Source: Dipylidium caninum
Lineage: Eukaryota; Platyhelminthes; Cestoda; Cyclophyllidea; Dipylidiidae
NCBI GenBank assembly: GCA_017562135.1
Contig: QEYB01001367.1
Location: 1-26,810, forward strand
Direction: 5' to 3'
Length of the DNA: 26,810 nt
Shown here: positions 1 through 10,594 of the stretch, piece by piece
Layout: each line of letters opens with the position of its first letter
Numbering within the stretch: position 1 is the first letter of the stretch
The notes under the pieces: generated by a model
Database searches by the model: none
What the model saw: only the letters and a program-made list of their open reading frames with translations
Told to the model about the DNA's origin: nothing
Position numbers and translations under genes: made by a program

Positions 1-979
1 AAAAAAAGAAGAGATTTGTTAAACTAGACAGATCCACAGTCAGGCGCGGATACTCTTACATCAGTCGGTCACTCCCCTTGGAGTGGTGAAGTTTCGTTTA
101 GCCCCAACTTCTACTTTCGGGAGGATGCATGTCCACTAAAACATTGGCATGCGAGACAATTTGTCGACTAACCAAAACTGCCATATTGCGATGTTTGACT
201 AGGGCGAGAGCACACAGGGAGAGGAGAGGAAAATAGGAACCAGGGAACCCGATACACTGAGAGTAGCGAAAGGCTAGTTGATTGAGAAAATCAGCGAATA
301 GATAGTCAGTCGGAAAATGAATCATTGGGAACGGCGTTCAATGCAGTCACTTGGGCCATTTCTTTTGCATACCCCTAAGCAGAGAACGAGTCACTGGCGC
401 CGCTTCGGCAAGGACACTTTGCTCTCTACCTGGTTCTTGTGCACCTCGATGCAGAAAGGTAGCGACCTGTCCGTTGACTGGCGTATCGGGGGAAAGATGT
501 GAATCCCATGAGGCGACGTTTCGCCGAGCATAACTTGATCTCATTAATGTGTCAATTCCCCAAACCACTCTGACTGTGGTTCTGCCACAAGACTACGTTG
601 TTGCATTGAACACCTACACTTCGGACCACACTTCATGCTCACTTAATCCCGATTAATGGGAGCATTCCGAAGCAAAGGTGCTCAAGTAGTTATGAGAACG
701 CGGAAGAGGAGCTCATATCGCACCTACGACTAGCGACACCTCTGGACGTCTTGCTTCTGCTGGAAGACAAAGGTGTCTCGAGGCACCGCATCCGCTTCTT
801 GGCATCCACTTCCCCTCAAAAGCTCCCTTCACACTGAAATCAACTGTCACTCTCCTGTGTAAGCTAACTCACGTCCCCTATAAATTCATTTCTTATTTCC
901 CCAATGTCGGCAATTAATTTCCTCTCCATAAGCCCCTTCTGGACAACACTCCAGATTACTCTACTCGTCTCCCACCCTT

Positions 980-1033
980 TCCTCCTCCGTCTCCTCGTTC
1001 TCCTCCTCCTCCTCCTCCTCCTCCTCTCCTCCA
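980..1033. repeat. Pyrimidine microsatellite, (CTC)n type
   Basis: This is an imperfect run of cctcct triplets interrupted once by gtctcctcgtt. The counterpart in the right arm is the GGA-rich run at 13658-13710, which has the same interruption, so the tract existed before the arms were duplicated. It lies just downstream of the SP1 polyadenylation signal in both arms. Confidence 0.9.
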
Positions 1034-1124
1034 CAGCCTTTCTCTGAGAACCCTTTATTTGCCATGGTGAATTACGGCGAGAGTGGGCGTCGCGTAAAGA
1101 AGGAGAGAAAGTGGACAAGGCGGA

Positions 1125-1790
1125 CTAGGTGCACGCAGGAGGATATTTCAACAGGGCTGAGGTGAAACCACTTCATGAGGATTCTCCAGCTGCTCGTCCT
1201 TGACGGAAGATCGGGCTGCCGTACGGTCACCTCGTGGAGCACAAATGTAACATCGGTCAAGTGAAGAATCATCCGCTCTTTGTTCAACCGTGAGCACCAA
1301 TGCCAAATTGACAAAGAGATTGACCCTCCTTTGTGGACAGCAGCGGCGCCACTGAAGGACAAACAATTGCAATCATGTTTCGTCTGAGGTTAAAAGGGCT
1401 GTTTGCAGCACGAATAAAGGATACCTGGACGCCTGCGGCTGGGTGTATGCGTAGCTGTAGCGCAAGTGTTTCCACTGTGATGAGCAGTCGAAGTGGCGAG
1501 AGAGAACTGGGAAGGAGTACAAAAGGCTTCACTCCCCATCATCGATCCCTCGCCAAAACACTGTCAAATTCGGCGCGACTTTAAAGTCGCGGCGTGAAGC
1601 TGTTGGACACAAGATGGGCCCACAATCCCTGTCTAACGCATCAGTCGCATTGATCGCCGACTTTGAGACAATCGGTGGTCAGCGGATACGCCGAGCGACT
1701 CGAGCTCGCTTTGCGTAGACTGTGACGAGCAGGCCTGGGTTGCCGTCGTGAAGAGAGGGGACAGGCACAGCGTCAACACAGTAAGTGTTC
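1125..1790 (-). pseudogene. Dead inverted copy of the SP1 secreted-protein gene
   Basis: Read on the minus strand, this matches the intact gene at 12894-13570 from start to stop. One base is missing in the start codon: the intact atcATGaac reads atcTGaac here, near 1790. Further indels in the coding part split the frame, so the tail reading HLTDVTFVLHEVTVRQPDL is in a different frame from the amino end. The TATA box is altered from tataaatg to tataatgc on the minus strand near 1821-1828. The short intron, the TAG stop (complement at 1125-1127) and the AATAAA signal (complement at 1054-1059) are still recognisable. Loss of the start plus frameshifts makes a functional product unlikely; sequencing indels are an alternative cause. 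Confidence 0.8.
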
Positions 1791-1981
1791 AGATTAGCCA
1801 CACACTTCCACACCAAGCGCATTATACCTGCGGTTGTGGGTCACGCGAGCTCCTGCCAACCAAAGGACCGGAGTCTTCCAGTTCACATTTCAGTGGCTGC
1901 CTCGCTTGCCTACAGCGAGTAGAAGAGAAAGACCGAGCTGCCAATGCCTTCCGAGCAAATCGCCTGTGACCATTAGGTGGA

Positions 1982-2390
1982 TTGACCAACAAACCTAAAT
2001 CGTTCGCCCGTTCAACAGGATCACAGAGGTGTCCATATTGGTGTGTGGTTTTCTGGATGGACAGAAGAAACCTTATCGACATGGGAGATGTTCTCACGAC
2101 AGTCAACTGCGGATGGCCTGCCACCGACATCTGTGTCGTCTGCAGAGCACATCCTTCCACTTCCTCCCTCGCTGTCAATCATCTGCTACGTCACTCAGCC
2201 GTCGACAGCCTTTCGTAGCACCGCTGAAGTGGCCGAAGACATTGGACAAGCGAAGAAAGGTCTGCTCTGATTCAGAGAGAACTGCAAATGACGCAGTCTT
2301 GTAGAATCGGAAGTGTCCCAATGTACTCCTCGGATGAAGCACCTCAAGAAGCATATGATTTCCGCCAACGGGATTATAGATTTCGAACAT
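1982..2390 (+). other. Left-arm copy of the conserved segment at 12277-12708
   Basis: The left-arm counterpart of the open frame at 12277-12708 reads GDVLTTVNCGWPATDIC and then VNHLLRHSAVDSL, nearly identical to the right arm. It then loses the frame at a one-base homopolymer difference (gcctttcg here, gccttcg in the right arm) and again at cgaagaaagg. All three forward frames are partly open. I do not recognise the product. The segment is either a decayed gene or simply non-coding sequence kept similar by recent duplication. Confidence 0.3.
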
Positions 2391-3182
2391 TCCGTTCCCT
2401 GCTTATGTCTAGCCATCTAAAAGCCGTCCTCCCTTGAAAAACACCGCCATTTCCACTTATGATGGACAAGAAAGCTATGGCATGAGAGAAGGTGACTCAA
2501 ATTCTGGATGCTGCCTTGGCAAAGACAGCAATGGATCACAAAGTACATGAAAACAAAAGGACAGAAGGACAGTGCCATGGCGAGCAAGGTCACCAGAGCA
2601 CCGCAGCAGATTTGTTGACGAGCGAACACTTATTGGCCGCGGCCAAAGTTGGATGCAGGAGCGAAAGGCGGCAGAGCACTCCAGTTGTGTGTGTGATTGC
2701 AGGTTCTTAGCGAGGCGTAGCGAACGCTTGAACGTGCCCGCATAGGATAATGTGCCCATTCGGAGGTAGATGCTGACTTATTCTCAGAAGCGGGCAGACG
2801 ATGTCGAACAAGCAGGAAGTTGTGCAACGCGCTCTGGTCGACTTGTACTCGTAGCTCTCAACAGCCGCAACCCGTACGTGCAACCCCCTTCAAGCCAACC
2901 GATTGGGACAATCATGGGCACACTCATAGCACAAGGCTACTCTTGTTTTGGCCACTTGATGACCTCGTATGCTGAGTCTGCCCCCACAACCCAGTGCTAT
3001 GTAATTATCGTCAAACACCTTGGGGAGAAGAAATTTCGTCTCGCCCCAACAGCCAGTGTTGACTACGCTGTTCCAGATAGAAGCGTGAGATGATGGGGAA
3101 CATGCTGAATTTCAAAACACTATTTTCCTTCCTGGATTTCGACACTTTATTCGCGAATTATTGTTAGCTTTGTCTGGGGTGG

Positions 3183-3298
3183 TCATTTGTCCACCCATCA
3201 CTGTGGAATGCGAGTAAGATAGAGGGTTGTGTGAGCGCGACCGTGAGAGGACGAGGACGAGGACGAGGAGCAACAGGCAAAACACTGTGGATTTCGAC
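3183..3298 (-). pseudogene. Dead inverted copy of the SP2 secreted-peptide gene
   Basis: On the minus strand this matches 11378-11491. The leucine/valine-rich signal segment is recognisable from its repeated cgtcct units, seen here as gacgag units on the plus strand near 3247-3270. The position of the start codon reads GTC instead of ATG, and the upstream TATA position is not a TATA box. The upstream block that recurs in every SP2 copy is also present, with wording close to cccaccttctgg...accatgcaggccac on the minus strand. No functional product is expected. Confidence 0.65.
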
Positions 3299-3525
3299 GT
3301 TGTATGTGGCCTGCATGGTCCGATGTGTCACCCCTAGCGTTGCCATGTTCCCAGAAGGTGGGACATGTCCTCCACAAAAGTGTGCCAAAAGCATGCGCCA
3401 ACGAAAGAAGGGGTTATTGCACAGGTCCGTGTACTAACCTCAATGCGATGATGCCGAAAATCCACAAGTGGGAGAAGGATAATGCCGAGTCGGCATGTCG
3501 ATGGGAGAAGGCCTCCCCAGTCATT

Positions 3526-3541
3526 TGTGTGTGTGTGTGTT
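3526..3541. repeat. (GT)n microsatellite, left arm
   Basis: This is a short pure GT run. The partner in the right arm is the (AC)n run at 11122-11142, which is a few units longer. The length difference between arms is the usual behaviour of a dinucleotide repeat. Confidence 0.9.
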
Positions 3542-3621
3542 GTCAGTGAGTTGTTCATGAGAGCGACTGGTGCGTGGCGTTCAGCGTGAATCGCATTAAC
3601 GTTCATGTGTTTGTCATGTAG

Positions 3622-4065
3622 GTGGATTCACCTAAATCACTTGAAATTGCCCTACAAACTGTCCAATTGTCTGCTGCTTCTTCAAATAATACCTCAGGGA
3701 AGACGATTGATTCATGAAATGGGGATTGTGGATGGGAGCGCATGGAGTAGACCAAAATTGACAGAACTACCTAAAATCCGTGGGATGAACTATATGGCAC
3801 AAGATGACAAATTCTTCTACCCCATCTGCGCAGTAGTGGCCACAGAAACATGTCTCATTGTTTTTCATACAACGGGTGATGGTAGACCCAGGAGAACTTA
3901 GACTTGCATTCAAACAACTTCATCAACCTCACCAACGGAGAGCATCTTAGTGGCGATACCGTGGACCAGGCGAACATGATCTCATTTCTCTGGTTTATCT
4001 GAACCGCGGAAGACGTCGTGGGATGCGGAATGGCTAGGGCGGAAATATGGCCAATAAAGGGGTAG
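3622..4065 (+). other. Conserved segment, perhaps a decayed exon (left-arm copy)
   Basis: This is the left-arm counterpart of 10595-11042. It follows tttgtcatgtag, which looks like a splice acceptor. The frame is broken many times relative to the right arm, and near the end the right-arm reading VGCGMAR is cut by a TAG here (ggctagggc against ggcaagggc). An AATAAA lies at the 3' end (ccaataaagg, about 4051-4060). An open frame of 98 codons (3605-3901) exists, but it switches frame relative to the right arm. I do not recognise the family. Confidence 0.3.
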
Positions 4066-4779
4066 GTACGGAGGGTCTCATGAAAAGCACACCAAGTTCA
4101 TCTCATTTCATGTCTTCGTATCACACTAGCCGACGGTTGTGGAGAGCCTCTGACTTCGCCAATCCCCACTTGTGCATCAGTCCACGACCATTCTGGAGAA
4201 GTGTGGCCACGAGTTTGCGTTCCTCCTGAGCACTTTCGCCACCGCACAGTACGATGTAGTAGAGGCCAGCTGAATAGCACTCCAGCTGTAGTTGTGAACA
4301 GAGCTCCCCCCGACCCCCCCAGAGCCCCCACAAAAAACTCCCCCCGGGACCGGTGGTGACATGCACTCAGGGAAGCAGCAGAATGACGAGAATTCCTCCA
4401 CCCTATCCTAGTACCTCTAATCCCCGTTCTCACTTCGTTAAAGCACAAATATGGCCCTGAGTCTGGCCCAATCGCAATTAACGGCTCCCATTTCGCCGAA
4501 TGAAATTCAGGCTTATTCAGACTCATTCTTGCCCATTTCGCCTTCGTCGGGTGGACAGTCACCGGTACGGACAATCGGGCGTAGCGTGGGGCCAATGTCC
4601 AGTGTAGACACCATCATGCGTCCACTCAGTCTCTCTTAGTAAGCTAATTCCGCCCCTCCCTCGCCCCCGAACCCAACCCCACCAAAAGCTGAAGGTTCCC
4701 CTTCCCGGCTACATGCTCTCATGGAACCACACAACCTCCTCACACTCCTAAAGGTACTACTCGGAGTCGTGCTAAGATA

Positions 4780-5011
4780 AAGGAGAACTCGTTGCTGACT
4801 CTTTCCCCTCTGGCTTGATTTGGGGTATGAAAGTTGGTGGAAAAGCGTTAATGGCAGAATAACACAACACATGTTGAATATGTAGGCCGTGGCAGAAGAA
4901 GGGAAACCAAACTCTTGGTGTAATGCTCAGCATGCTCTTTCATGGGGGCATTGAGGCCTGCTCTAAGATCCGTCGCACTCCGTGGGGACCAGGTTTTGAG
5001 GCAAGAGTGAG
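4780..5011 (-). pseudogene. Inverted fragment: tail of the dead ANK gene (exon 5 end and 3' UTR)
   Basis: On the minus strand this begins inside ANK exon 5 and reads TLASKPGPHGVRRILEQ, which lines up with SLAALTGHHTVQRILQE of the intact gene at 17556-19108. It then continues through a 3' UTR in which the intact gene's aaataaagccagag appears as aaatcaagccagag. Exons 1-4 are absent upstream of base 5011, so this copy is a fragment cut off by the edge of the inverted repeat. An open minus-strand frame (4940-5131, GTG start) runs across the junction and joins foreign codons to the ANK tail. Confidence 0.7.
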
Positions 5012-6064
5012 AAAGAGTTTCTTGACACGCAGGTGGCTTGTTTGGTCCGGTCCAGGGTAGTTGCTTACTTCTCGCTTGGCCACCTCTCCACACCATGCAT
5101 CTAGCATCGCCGCCACATCGTCGAGGGCCACCTCCTGACGATGACGACTACGACAACTGAATCTCTACTTGGCCATTTGTGATCGCCGACCTCCTCGCCC
5201 TCCGCCTTCTGTTAAATATCGCTTTATAATCGTTGACTTTGGTTCACCCTAATTCTAATGCAGATGTAGTGCCTTATAGCGTTCTTCAACTATCCACGAT
5301 GAGGTTGGGCATGAGGTGCGTGGTGGCGGCTCGTGGAGTAGCGATAAGTTGGAGTGGGGAAGCTGAGGAATTCTTAACGAATCTCCTCTTTTGTTCTAAC
5401 ATTTTGTAGAAGTATTCATTGAAGAAAGCCACAGATACTGAAATACTTCGCAGTGGTGTGCTTGGGTGACGTTCATTCGTGGGTTCGCCCCTCAGAGAAT
5501 TGACTTCCATTTTTACTAGCGATGCAACATCGAACTCGACGGAGGCGAATGCATACTCAGTCGTCCTCTTACCGTTCATCCCCCACATCATGCCCACAGC
5601 CCCGAGACAACCTTTCCTTGTGCATTACTCACCTCATTTGACCCTCTCTCCATTTTTCGAATTTAGTTTGGCCATTCAGACTGAAGGATGTTGGGATGTT
5701 GACAAGTGACGTGCGAGAACGCCTTCAGCGGTAAGTGACTTCTGCAGTGACAGTCCTGCTGTGACGGTTGCATGATTGTCGATAGGGTCGAAAGTGTGCC
5801 TGATTGGCTAATCTCCAGACAGCCTAACCCAGAGGCTAGAGTGTCTTAACTGGCAGAACAGGGCACACTTGGCCTCCACAACGGCCAAGACGGGGACGAG
5901 TGGGACGGGTCGAGGAAGGCCTGCGTCCAGTTCTCTTTTTGAATAGGAAAGTGGAGAGGTCTCGACGTTTCGCTGTCTTGACATCTAACCGTTTCTGTCG
6001 TACACTCCTCAAACACTGGCATCAACTCTCACACCTCGTGGAACGAGGCGGAGACGATAAACTA
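5012..6064. other. Spacer sequence, no recognised gene; one possible exon at 5286-5597 (-)
   Basis: I recognise no gene here. A minus-strand frame of 103 codons (5286-5597) has protein-like wording, for example SVSVAFFNEYFYKMLEQKRR and ASPLQLIATPRA, with sensible codons. It begins at a good splice-donor-like gGTAAGA, however, so the reading cannot be a simple exon as it stands. The opposite strand is open at 5479-5709 as well. No promoter, acceptor and polyadenylation signal that belong together were found. Confidence 0.35.
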
Positions 6065-6145
6065 GCGACGACGGGAATTCGAACCTACTACGTGGAATGA
6101 AGACAATGATTGCTGCACCTACCCTGAGGTGAATTCCTCCTTTTG
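6065..6145 (-). repeat. tRNA-derived short repeat (SINE-like relic)
   Basis: On the minus strand the sequence acctcagggtaggtgcagc resembles a tRNA D-arm / A box (compare tagctcagtgggtagagc). About 40 bases later, ggttcgaattccc matches the B box GGTTCGANTCC of RNA polymerase III promoters. The spacing fits a tRNA. The T stem cannot be closed properly (gtagg against tcccg) and no acceptor stem was found, so this is not a working tRNA gene. The best reading is the head of an old tRNA-derived SINE; its body may extend toward 5800. No second copy was recognised in the window. Confidence 0.45.
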
Positions 6146-6799
6146 TCTAGAGAAATATTTGAAGTGTACCTGCGTGTAAGCCTCGGAGAGTAGGATGACT
6201 GATTCAGTTCAGAAGAGGAAAGCAACGCGATACGTCGAGATTGGAGATAGGAGAACAGTTTAGTAGACCACTATGACCATCGTGGAGGAGGAAGAGGAAG
6301 AGGTGAGGTATGGGAAGGCAGATTTTGAAGAGGGTGGAACATGGTCAGGGAGACTAGGGGTCCATGAGAGGCGATTGTCCACAGCTCAAACTGAGAGTTC
6401 GCAACAGACTTTGGTGCTGTTGTGATACTGAAGAAGGCTGGACGAAATCGGGACATTCCCATGGCCGTGTGCGATTGCACTCGCGCCATCCACGACAGCC
6501 CTTTGGAGAGGAAGGTGATAATAATAGTGAAGTGCTCGAAAGTAAGTGGGTTATAGACAGGCAATCTCGTCTCCCGCACGTGGTGCTGTCTGTTGCGATT
6601 CATGCGTAGCTTCTAATTCCACTTCAGGAGACAATCAGTGGCTACTCGACGGATTGTAACTTTTTCCTCCCGCGAGGTGGTGCAATAGATTCAACCTTCT
6701 TGGAAATAAGCTGGCCTAGACTCTCATATGTGTCGGTGTGACGGTATAATTGGGAGCATTGTCGGTCCAGATTCTTTGTTCTTTTTTAAAACATACACC
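6146..6799. other. No gene recognised
   Basis: The stretch contains a GA-rich tract at about 6282-6305. Overlapping open frames occur on both strands at 6271-6609 (110 codons on minus, 81 on plus), and neither resembles a family I know. The part from about 6700 on is richer in A/T. A dead first exon of the SP1 copy at 6800-7130 would be expected here, but I could not align it. Confidence 0.5.
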
Positions 6800-7130
6800 G
6801 TGACCAATAAGATCGGGCAACCTTGATTCATCTGTGCCCCTTTCCTTCGTGCTAAAATATACGCATTTGTGCCCTTAACCAGAACCCGTTGGTCTTTGTC
6901 GTCTGCTTCAGTGGCACCGATCCTGTTCGATGAGGTCTCAACTCTTCGTCAATTTGATTTTGCCTGACAAGTTAACAAAGAGCAAATCGTCTTTTTCACT
7001 TAACGCATGTTGAATTCGCGTTCTACGAGGTGACCGTAAAACGATAAAAAAATTTTTTCAGTAGGAAGCAGCTAACTAGAATCCCATTAGGCGGCTTGAA
7101 CCCGGTCCTGTTGAAATCATCTTGCCGTGA
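6800..7130 (+). pseudogene. Third, older dead copy of the SP1 gene (intron and exon 2)
   Basis: From about 6834 the sequence follows intron 1 and exon 2 of the intact SP1 gene. The intron relic (about 6834-6882) keeps ttccttcgtgct and ends in cccttaaccag, where the intact intron has tttattcgtgct and ends in cttaacctcag. Exon 2 keeps ttcagtggca, cgtcaatttg, aacaaagagc, acgaggtgacc and cctgttgaaatc in the right order. An A/T insertion (gataaaaaaatttttt, near 7043-7059) and many indels destroy the frame. Divergence is much greater than between the two arms, so this copy is older. It lies upstream of the dead ANK gene on the same strand. Confidence 0.7.
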
Positions 7131-8159
7131 AATGGAGGGATTGATCAATTTTTGAGCCCCAGTCCTCCCTGAGAATTCTCTCCTAACATATTCTCGTTAC
7201 TTTGCTCTACAATATACTATAATTCTGAGGGTAGAGGAAGGGCAGGAAAAGGAGGGGAGCTTACCGTGTATCTTTGTGCTTGTCACCAATTCGCATTCTA
7301 CAGCCTTTGGCGACTGCGGCGATGTAGTGCGCTAACGGAGGGGAGTGGTAAGCAGGAATAAAATCAACATGACGAAGAAATGTCAAATGTTGGCACACAA
7401 ATTGATTTAAGAAGGGATGGTTTCGGAACATACCGAGGTGGAGAAGTAAGGATTCCTTTTATTCAGACAGGCCTTTGATGTACAACGCGCCCTACAAACA
7501 ACCACACAGAGCTTTGTGCAATAGACTTGAAGACCCCATCACCCATCCCAGCCTCCATCTGCCGTGGACTGCGGCTGCGTGGAAGGATACTTTGAGTAAC
7601 AAGGAAGTGTGGCGTACATCAGAGAGGGTCTGGACTCGCCGCATGTGGTGCAAAGCACGGAGGGTAGGTTCATGGCTAAAGATGGATTAGTCTGCAGGTA
7701 TAAAATGCACAAATACAGTTTTCCGAATTCTGCCTCCAGCTTATTGCTTAATTTACTACCCAGTTGATTTCAATCTCTTCGTTATCTCCATCGGGTAAGA
7801 TGACTAGAATAAAAGTACTTTAATCTCGTAATTAATGACTTAATTCACATGAAAATAAAAGAGTAAAAACACCGCCTAAATTAACAAGGTAGAAAGATAA
7901 TAGTGGACATTATGGGAAACAATTAATCGCATTGATGTTTTCAAACAATTCAACTTGCCCTCTCCTTTTCCTTTGCAACCTCCCATCATTTGCATTCATT
8001 TATGAGCTGACAACTCCGTTGAGGCTGCTCCGGCCATTCGCACAAGGGACAGCTAATTTAGTCTGTTCAGACAATCTTCCTGCACGAGCACAACTTTCTT
8101 GTGGCATTAAGCTGAATTAGTGAGGCTGCGACGCGAGCACTTCTGCCCCTTAAGTGTTT
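7131..8159. other. A/T-rich sequence without a recognised gene
   Basis: There is one 71-codon frame at 7475-7690 and one of 62 codons at 7932-8120; neither has a recognisable motif. The part from 7690 to 7930 is visibly rich in A and T. A small inverted repeat, ccccttaa (8146-8153) and ttaagggg (8176-8183), sits just before homology to the intact ANK gene begins near 8160. Confidence 0.5.
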
Positions 8160-8219
8160 CATTCATGTAATCTCATTAAGGGGCATTCACATTTCGGCTA
8201 CACGAGCTGTTCAAATGCC

Positions 8220-9745
8220 GTGGACGATGATTTAGTAAGTGACCGCGAAAGTGTTCGCTAATATGGCAACATGGTCATCGCTGTTACAACTCGAAACTGG
8301 TGTTCCACATCAAATTGCGCATGTTTGCCTTGTGGGGATTATATTTGGACACCCACTGACTTACAAATTTGTGCGTCCTTCGTTTGAGAGCATTGAGTTA
8401 TCAGGGGGCAGTTCAGGAAGGAGCAAAGTTAACAGTCCCACAATGCGATATCCTCCTACCCGAGAAATCTTCAGTCACAGGCTTTTAGGAGAAGAAAGTG
8501 TGGATCACCATTGTCAGACCACACACTCCTCTGTTCCCTTTTAAGTAGTATGTGCTATCCGTTTGGGGGCACAAATGTGACAGCGAGAAGAAGCCTTGTC
8601 AGTAGTTGTGACGAGACTATCTCTAGACATTCTCAGCAGATACTAATTTCTTCCTTATCGAATAAATTTTGCAAATGTCGAAACACTTCAAGTCGCCTCT
8701 CCACTTACTTTGAACCTCATCATGCACGAGCCGGAGTTGGTGGTGAGCACCTTAGCACAGATGCCTTTGAGCATGAAACAGAGGTAGCTGGCAACACCAA
8801 CCCGCACTGGGCAGCCGCCTTTGCCACCTCGAGTGTGTAGTTCTCTTGGTATTTTTAGGGGGCTATCTAGAATTCGTTGACGCCTCACACAACACCCCTC
8901 TCACGGAAGCAATTGTGCACGGTCACAGAAATATGATGCAATACCTTTTCACCGTGGCGTCCTAGCAATTGCGGGAGCACTTGAGACCCATATATCTTTC
9001 CTCCCTCTCGCTTGCCTAATGCTAAGCCAATTGGGCTTGCAATCTCTTCTATACTTTTTAAGTAAAGCTTTCCATTGCATATTCGACTATACGCGCCAAC
9101 ACAGCCGTGACCTCTGAAATCGGAGGATTGCCAACTATTTGACACCCTTCGCTCCAGAGCCAAGGGGGAATAGCCCCCTTTCTCGTCACATCTGACAGCC
9201 TAGAGAAAAATTGGGAAGATGTGTTGGGTATCTCTCTGGTTCATGGGTCATGGGGACGAAACATAGGCCGGGTTCATTTCCTTCTCATCTACGCAGTTAA
9301 ACCCAATTACGTGCCGCCATCATCAGTGGTAACATTGAAATTCCCGATATCCTCATCAATTATGTGGCAGATACTGAAGATGGGAACCAAGATGGCTACC
9401 CCCGCTCACGCTGGTTGTTCGATTTGGCATTGAGGAACTTGTCAAACTCATTCTGCATGCTGGTATGTGCTCCCTTAACATGACATGTAATACATTTCGT
9501 GTCATCATTCTTGAGTCGCCTATTTTGCATGCGCTTAGTTGTGTTTCCTTGATATCGGCCCACCTTGTTCGCACCAGAATGTCAGAAGTTCTGTAAGGTG
9601 CCATAAGCCCACCTAAACACTCCACAGTTGATGCTGCATTGCCTTTCAGGCGCTGACATGTACGCCACCACTCACTCTTGCCTCAAGACTTGGTCCCCAC
9701 GGAGTGCGACGGATCTTAGAGCAGGCCTCAATGCCCCCATGAAAG
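8220..9745 (+). pseudogene. Dead ankyrin-repeat gene, older copy of 17556-19108
   Basis: All five exons of the intact gene can be traced in order. Exon 1 (8220-8234) has GTG for ATG but keeps gtaagt at 8235-8240. Exon 2 (about 8391-8503) has lost a few bases and its donor gtaagt now reads gtggat. Exon 3 (about 8663-8965) carries frameshifts and stops, for example within cctcgagtgtgtag. Exon 4 (9158-9462) follows ctccag and ends at gctg/gtatgt. Exon 5 starts at 9650 after cctttcag, reads GADMYATT, loses about 19 bases and resumes in another frame as LASRLGPHGVRRILEQAS inside the right arm. The 3' UTR can be followed to about 9870, where AATAAA has become AATCAA. With start, donor and frame lost, no ankyrin protein can be made. 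Confidence 0.85.
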
Positions 9746-10594
9746 AGCATGCTGAGCATTACACCAAGAGTTTGGTTTCCCTTCTTCTGCCACGGCCTAC
9801 ATATTCAACATGTGTTGTGTTATTCTGCCATTAACGCTTTTCCACCAACTTTCATACCCCAAATCAAGCCAGAGGGGAAAGAGTCAGCAACGAGTTCTCC
9901 TTTATCTTAGCACGACTCCGAGTAGTACCTTTAGGAGTGTGAGGAGGTTGTGTGGTTCCATGAAGAGCATGTAGACCGGGAAGGGGAACCTTCAGCTTTT
10001 GGTGGGGTTGGGTTCGGGGGCGAGGGAGGGGGCGGAATTAAGCTTACTAAAGAAGACTGAGTGGACGCATGATTATGTGTCTACACTGGACATTGGCCCC
10101 ACCACTACGCACGATTGTCCGTACCGGTGACTGTCCACCCGACGAAGGCGAAATGGGCAAGAATGAGTCTGAATAAGCCTGAATTTCATTGGCGAAATGG
10201 GAGCCGTTAATTGCGATTGGGCCCAGACTCAGGGCCATATTTGTGCTTTAACGAAGTGAGAACAGGATTAGAGGTACTAGGATAGGGTGGAGGAATTCTC
10301 GTCATTCTGTGCTTCCCCTGAGTGCATGTCACCACAGTCGAGGTTGTGCTGGAGGCTCTGTTCACCAAACTACAAGCCTGGAGTGCTATTAGCTGGCCTC
10401 TACTCACATGTGGTGGCGACAAGTGCTCAGGAGGAAGCGCAAACTCGTGGCCACACTTCTCCAAGAATGGTCGTGGACTGATGCACAAGTGGGAATTGGC
10501 GAAGTCAGAGGCTCTCCACAACCGTCGGCTAGTGTGACGACAGACATGAAAATGAGATGAAACTTGGTGTGCTTTTCATGAGACCCTCCGTAAC
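9746..10594. other. Dead ANK 3' flank and duplicated intergenic segment
   Basis: Up to about 9970 this follows the 3' flank of the intact ANK gene; gtgtggttcca here matches gcgtggttcca near 19401-19411. Around 10185-10220, cattggcgaaatgggag and ttaattgcgattgg match 19588-19620, and gctattagctggcctc matches 19806-19816. The sequence is therefore part of the module duplication. Overlapping open frames on both strands (10207-10537) have conserved arm copies but no consistent reading, and I call no gene. Confidence 0.55.

Larger units (their letters stand above)
12..5011. repeat. Left arm of a ~5-kb inverted repeat
   Basis: The reverse complement of this segment runs collinear with 9671-14689. 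Matching anchors are base 5011 with 9671, the dead start codon near 1790 with 12894, the AATAAA complement at 1054-1059 with 13633-13638, and base 12 with 14689. The coordinate sum drifts only from 14682 to about 14701, so the two arms differ mainly by small indels. Substitutions and homopolymer-length differences are spread throughout, and I judge identity to be about 90% or a little more by eye. The arm carries inverted dead copies of the ANK gene tail, the SP2 peptide and the SP1 secreted protein. Only 11 bases lie outside its outer end, so no target-site duplication can be looked for on that side. Confidence 0.93.

Noticed and set aside
864..1118. Arg-rich minus-strand frame
   Set aside because: It is translated from the CTC/GGA microsatellite.
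12..5011. Terminal inverted repeat of a giant DNA transposon
   Set aside because: No transposase, no terminal motif and no testable target duplication; the arms contain ordinary host-type genes, and the right arm is continuous with the ancestral ANK gene.
6065..6145. Functional tRNA gene
   Set aside because: The T stem does not pair and no acceptor stem is present.
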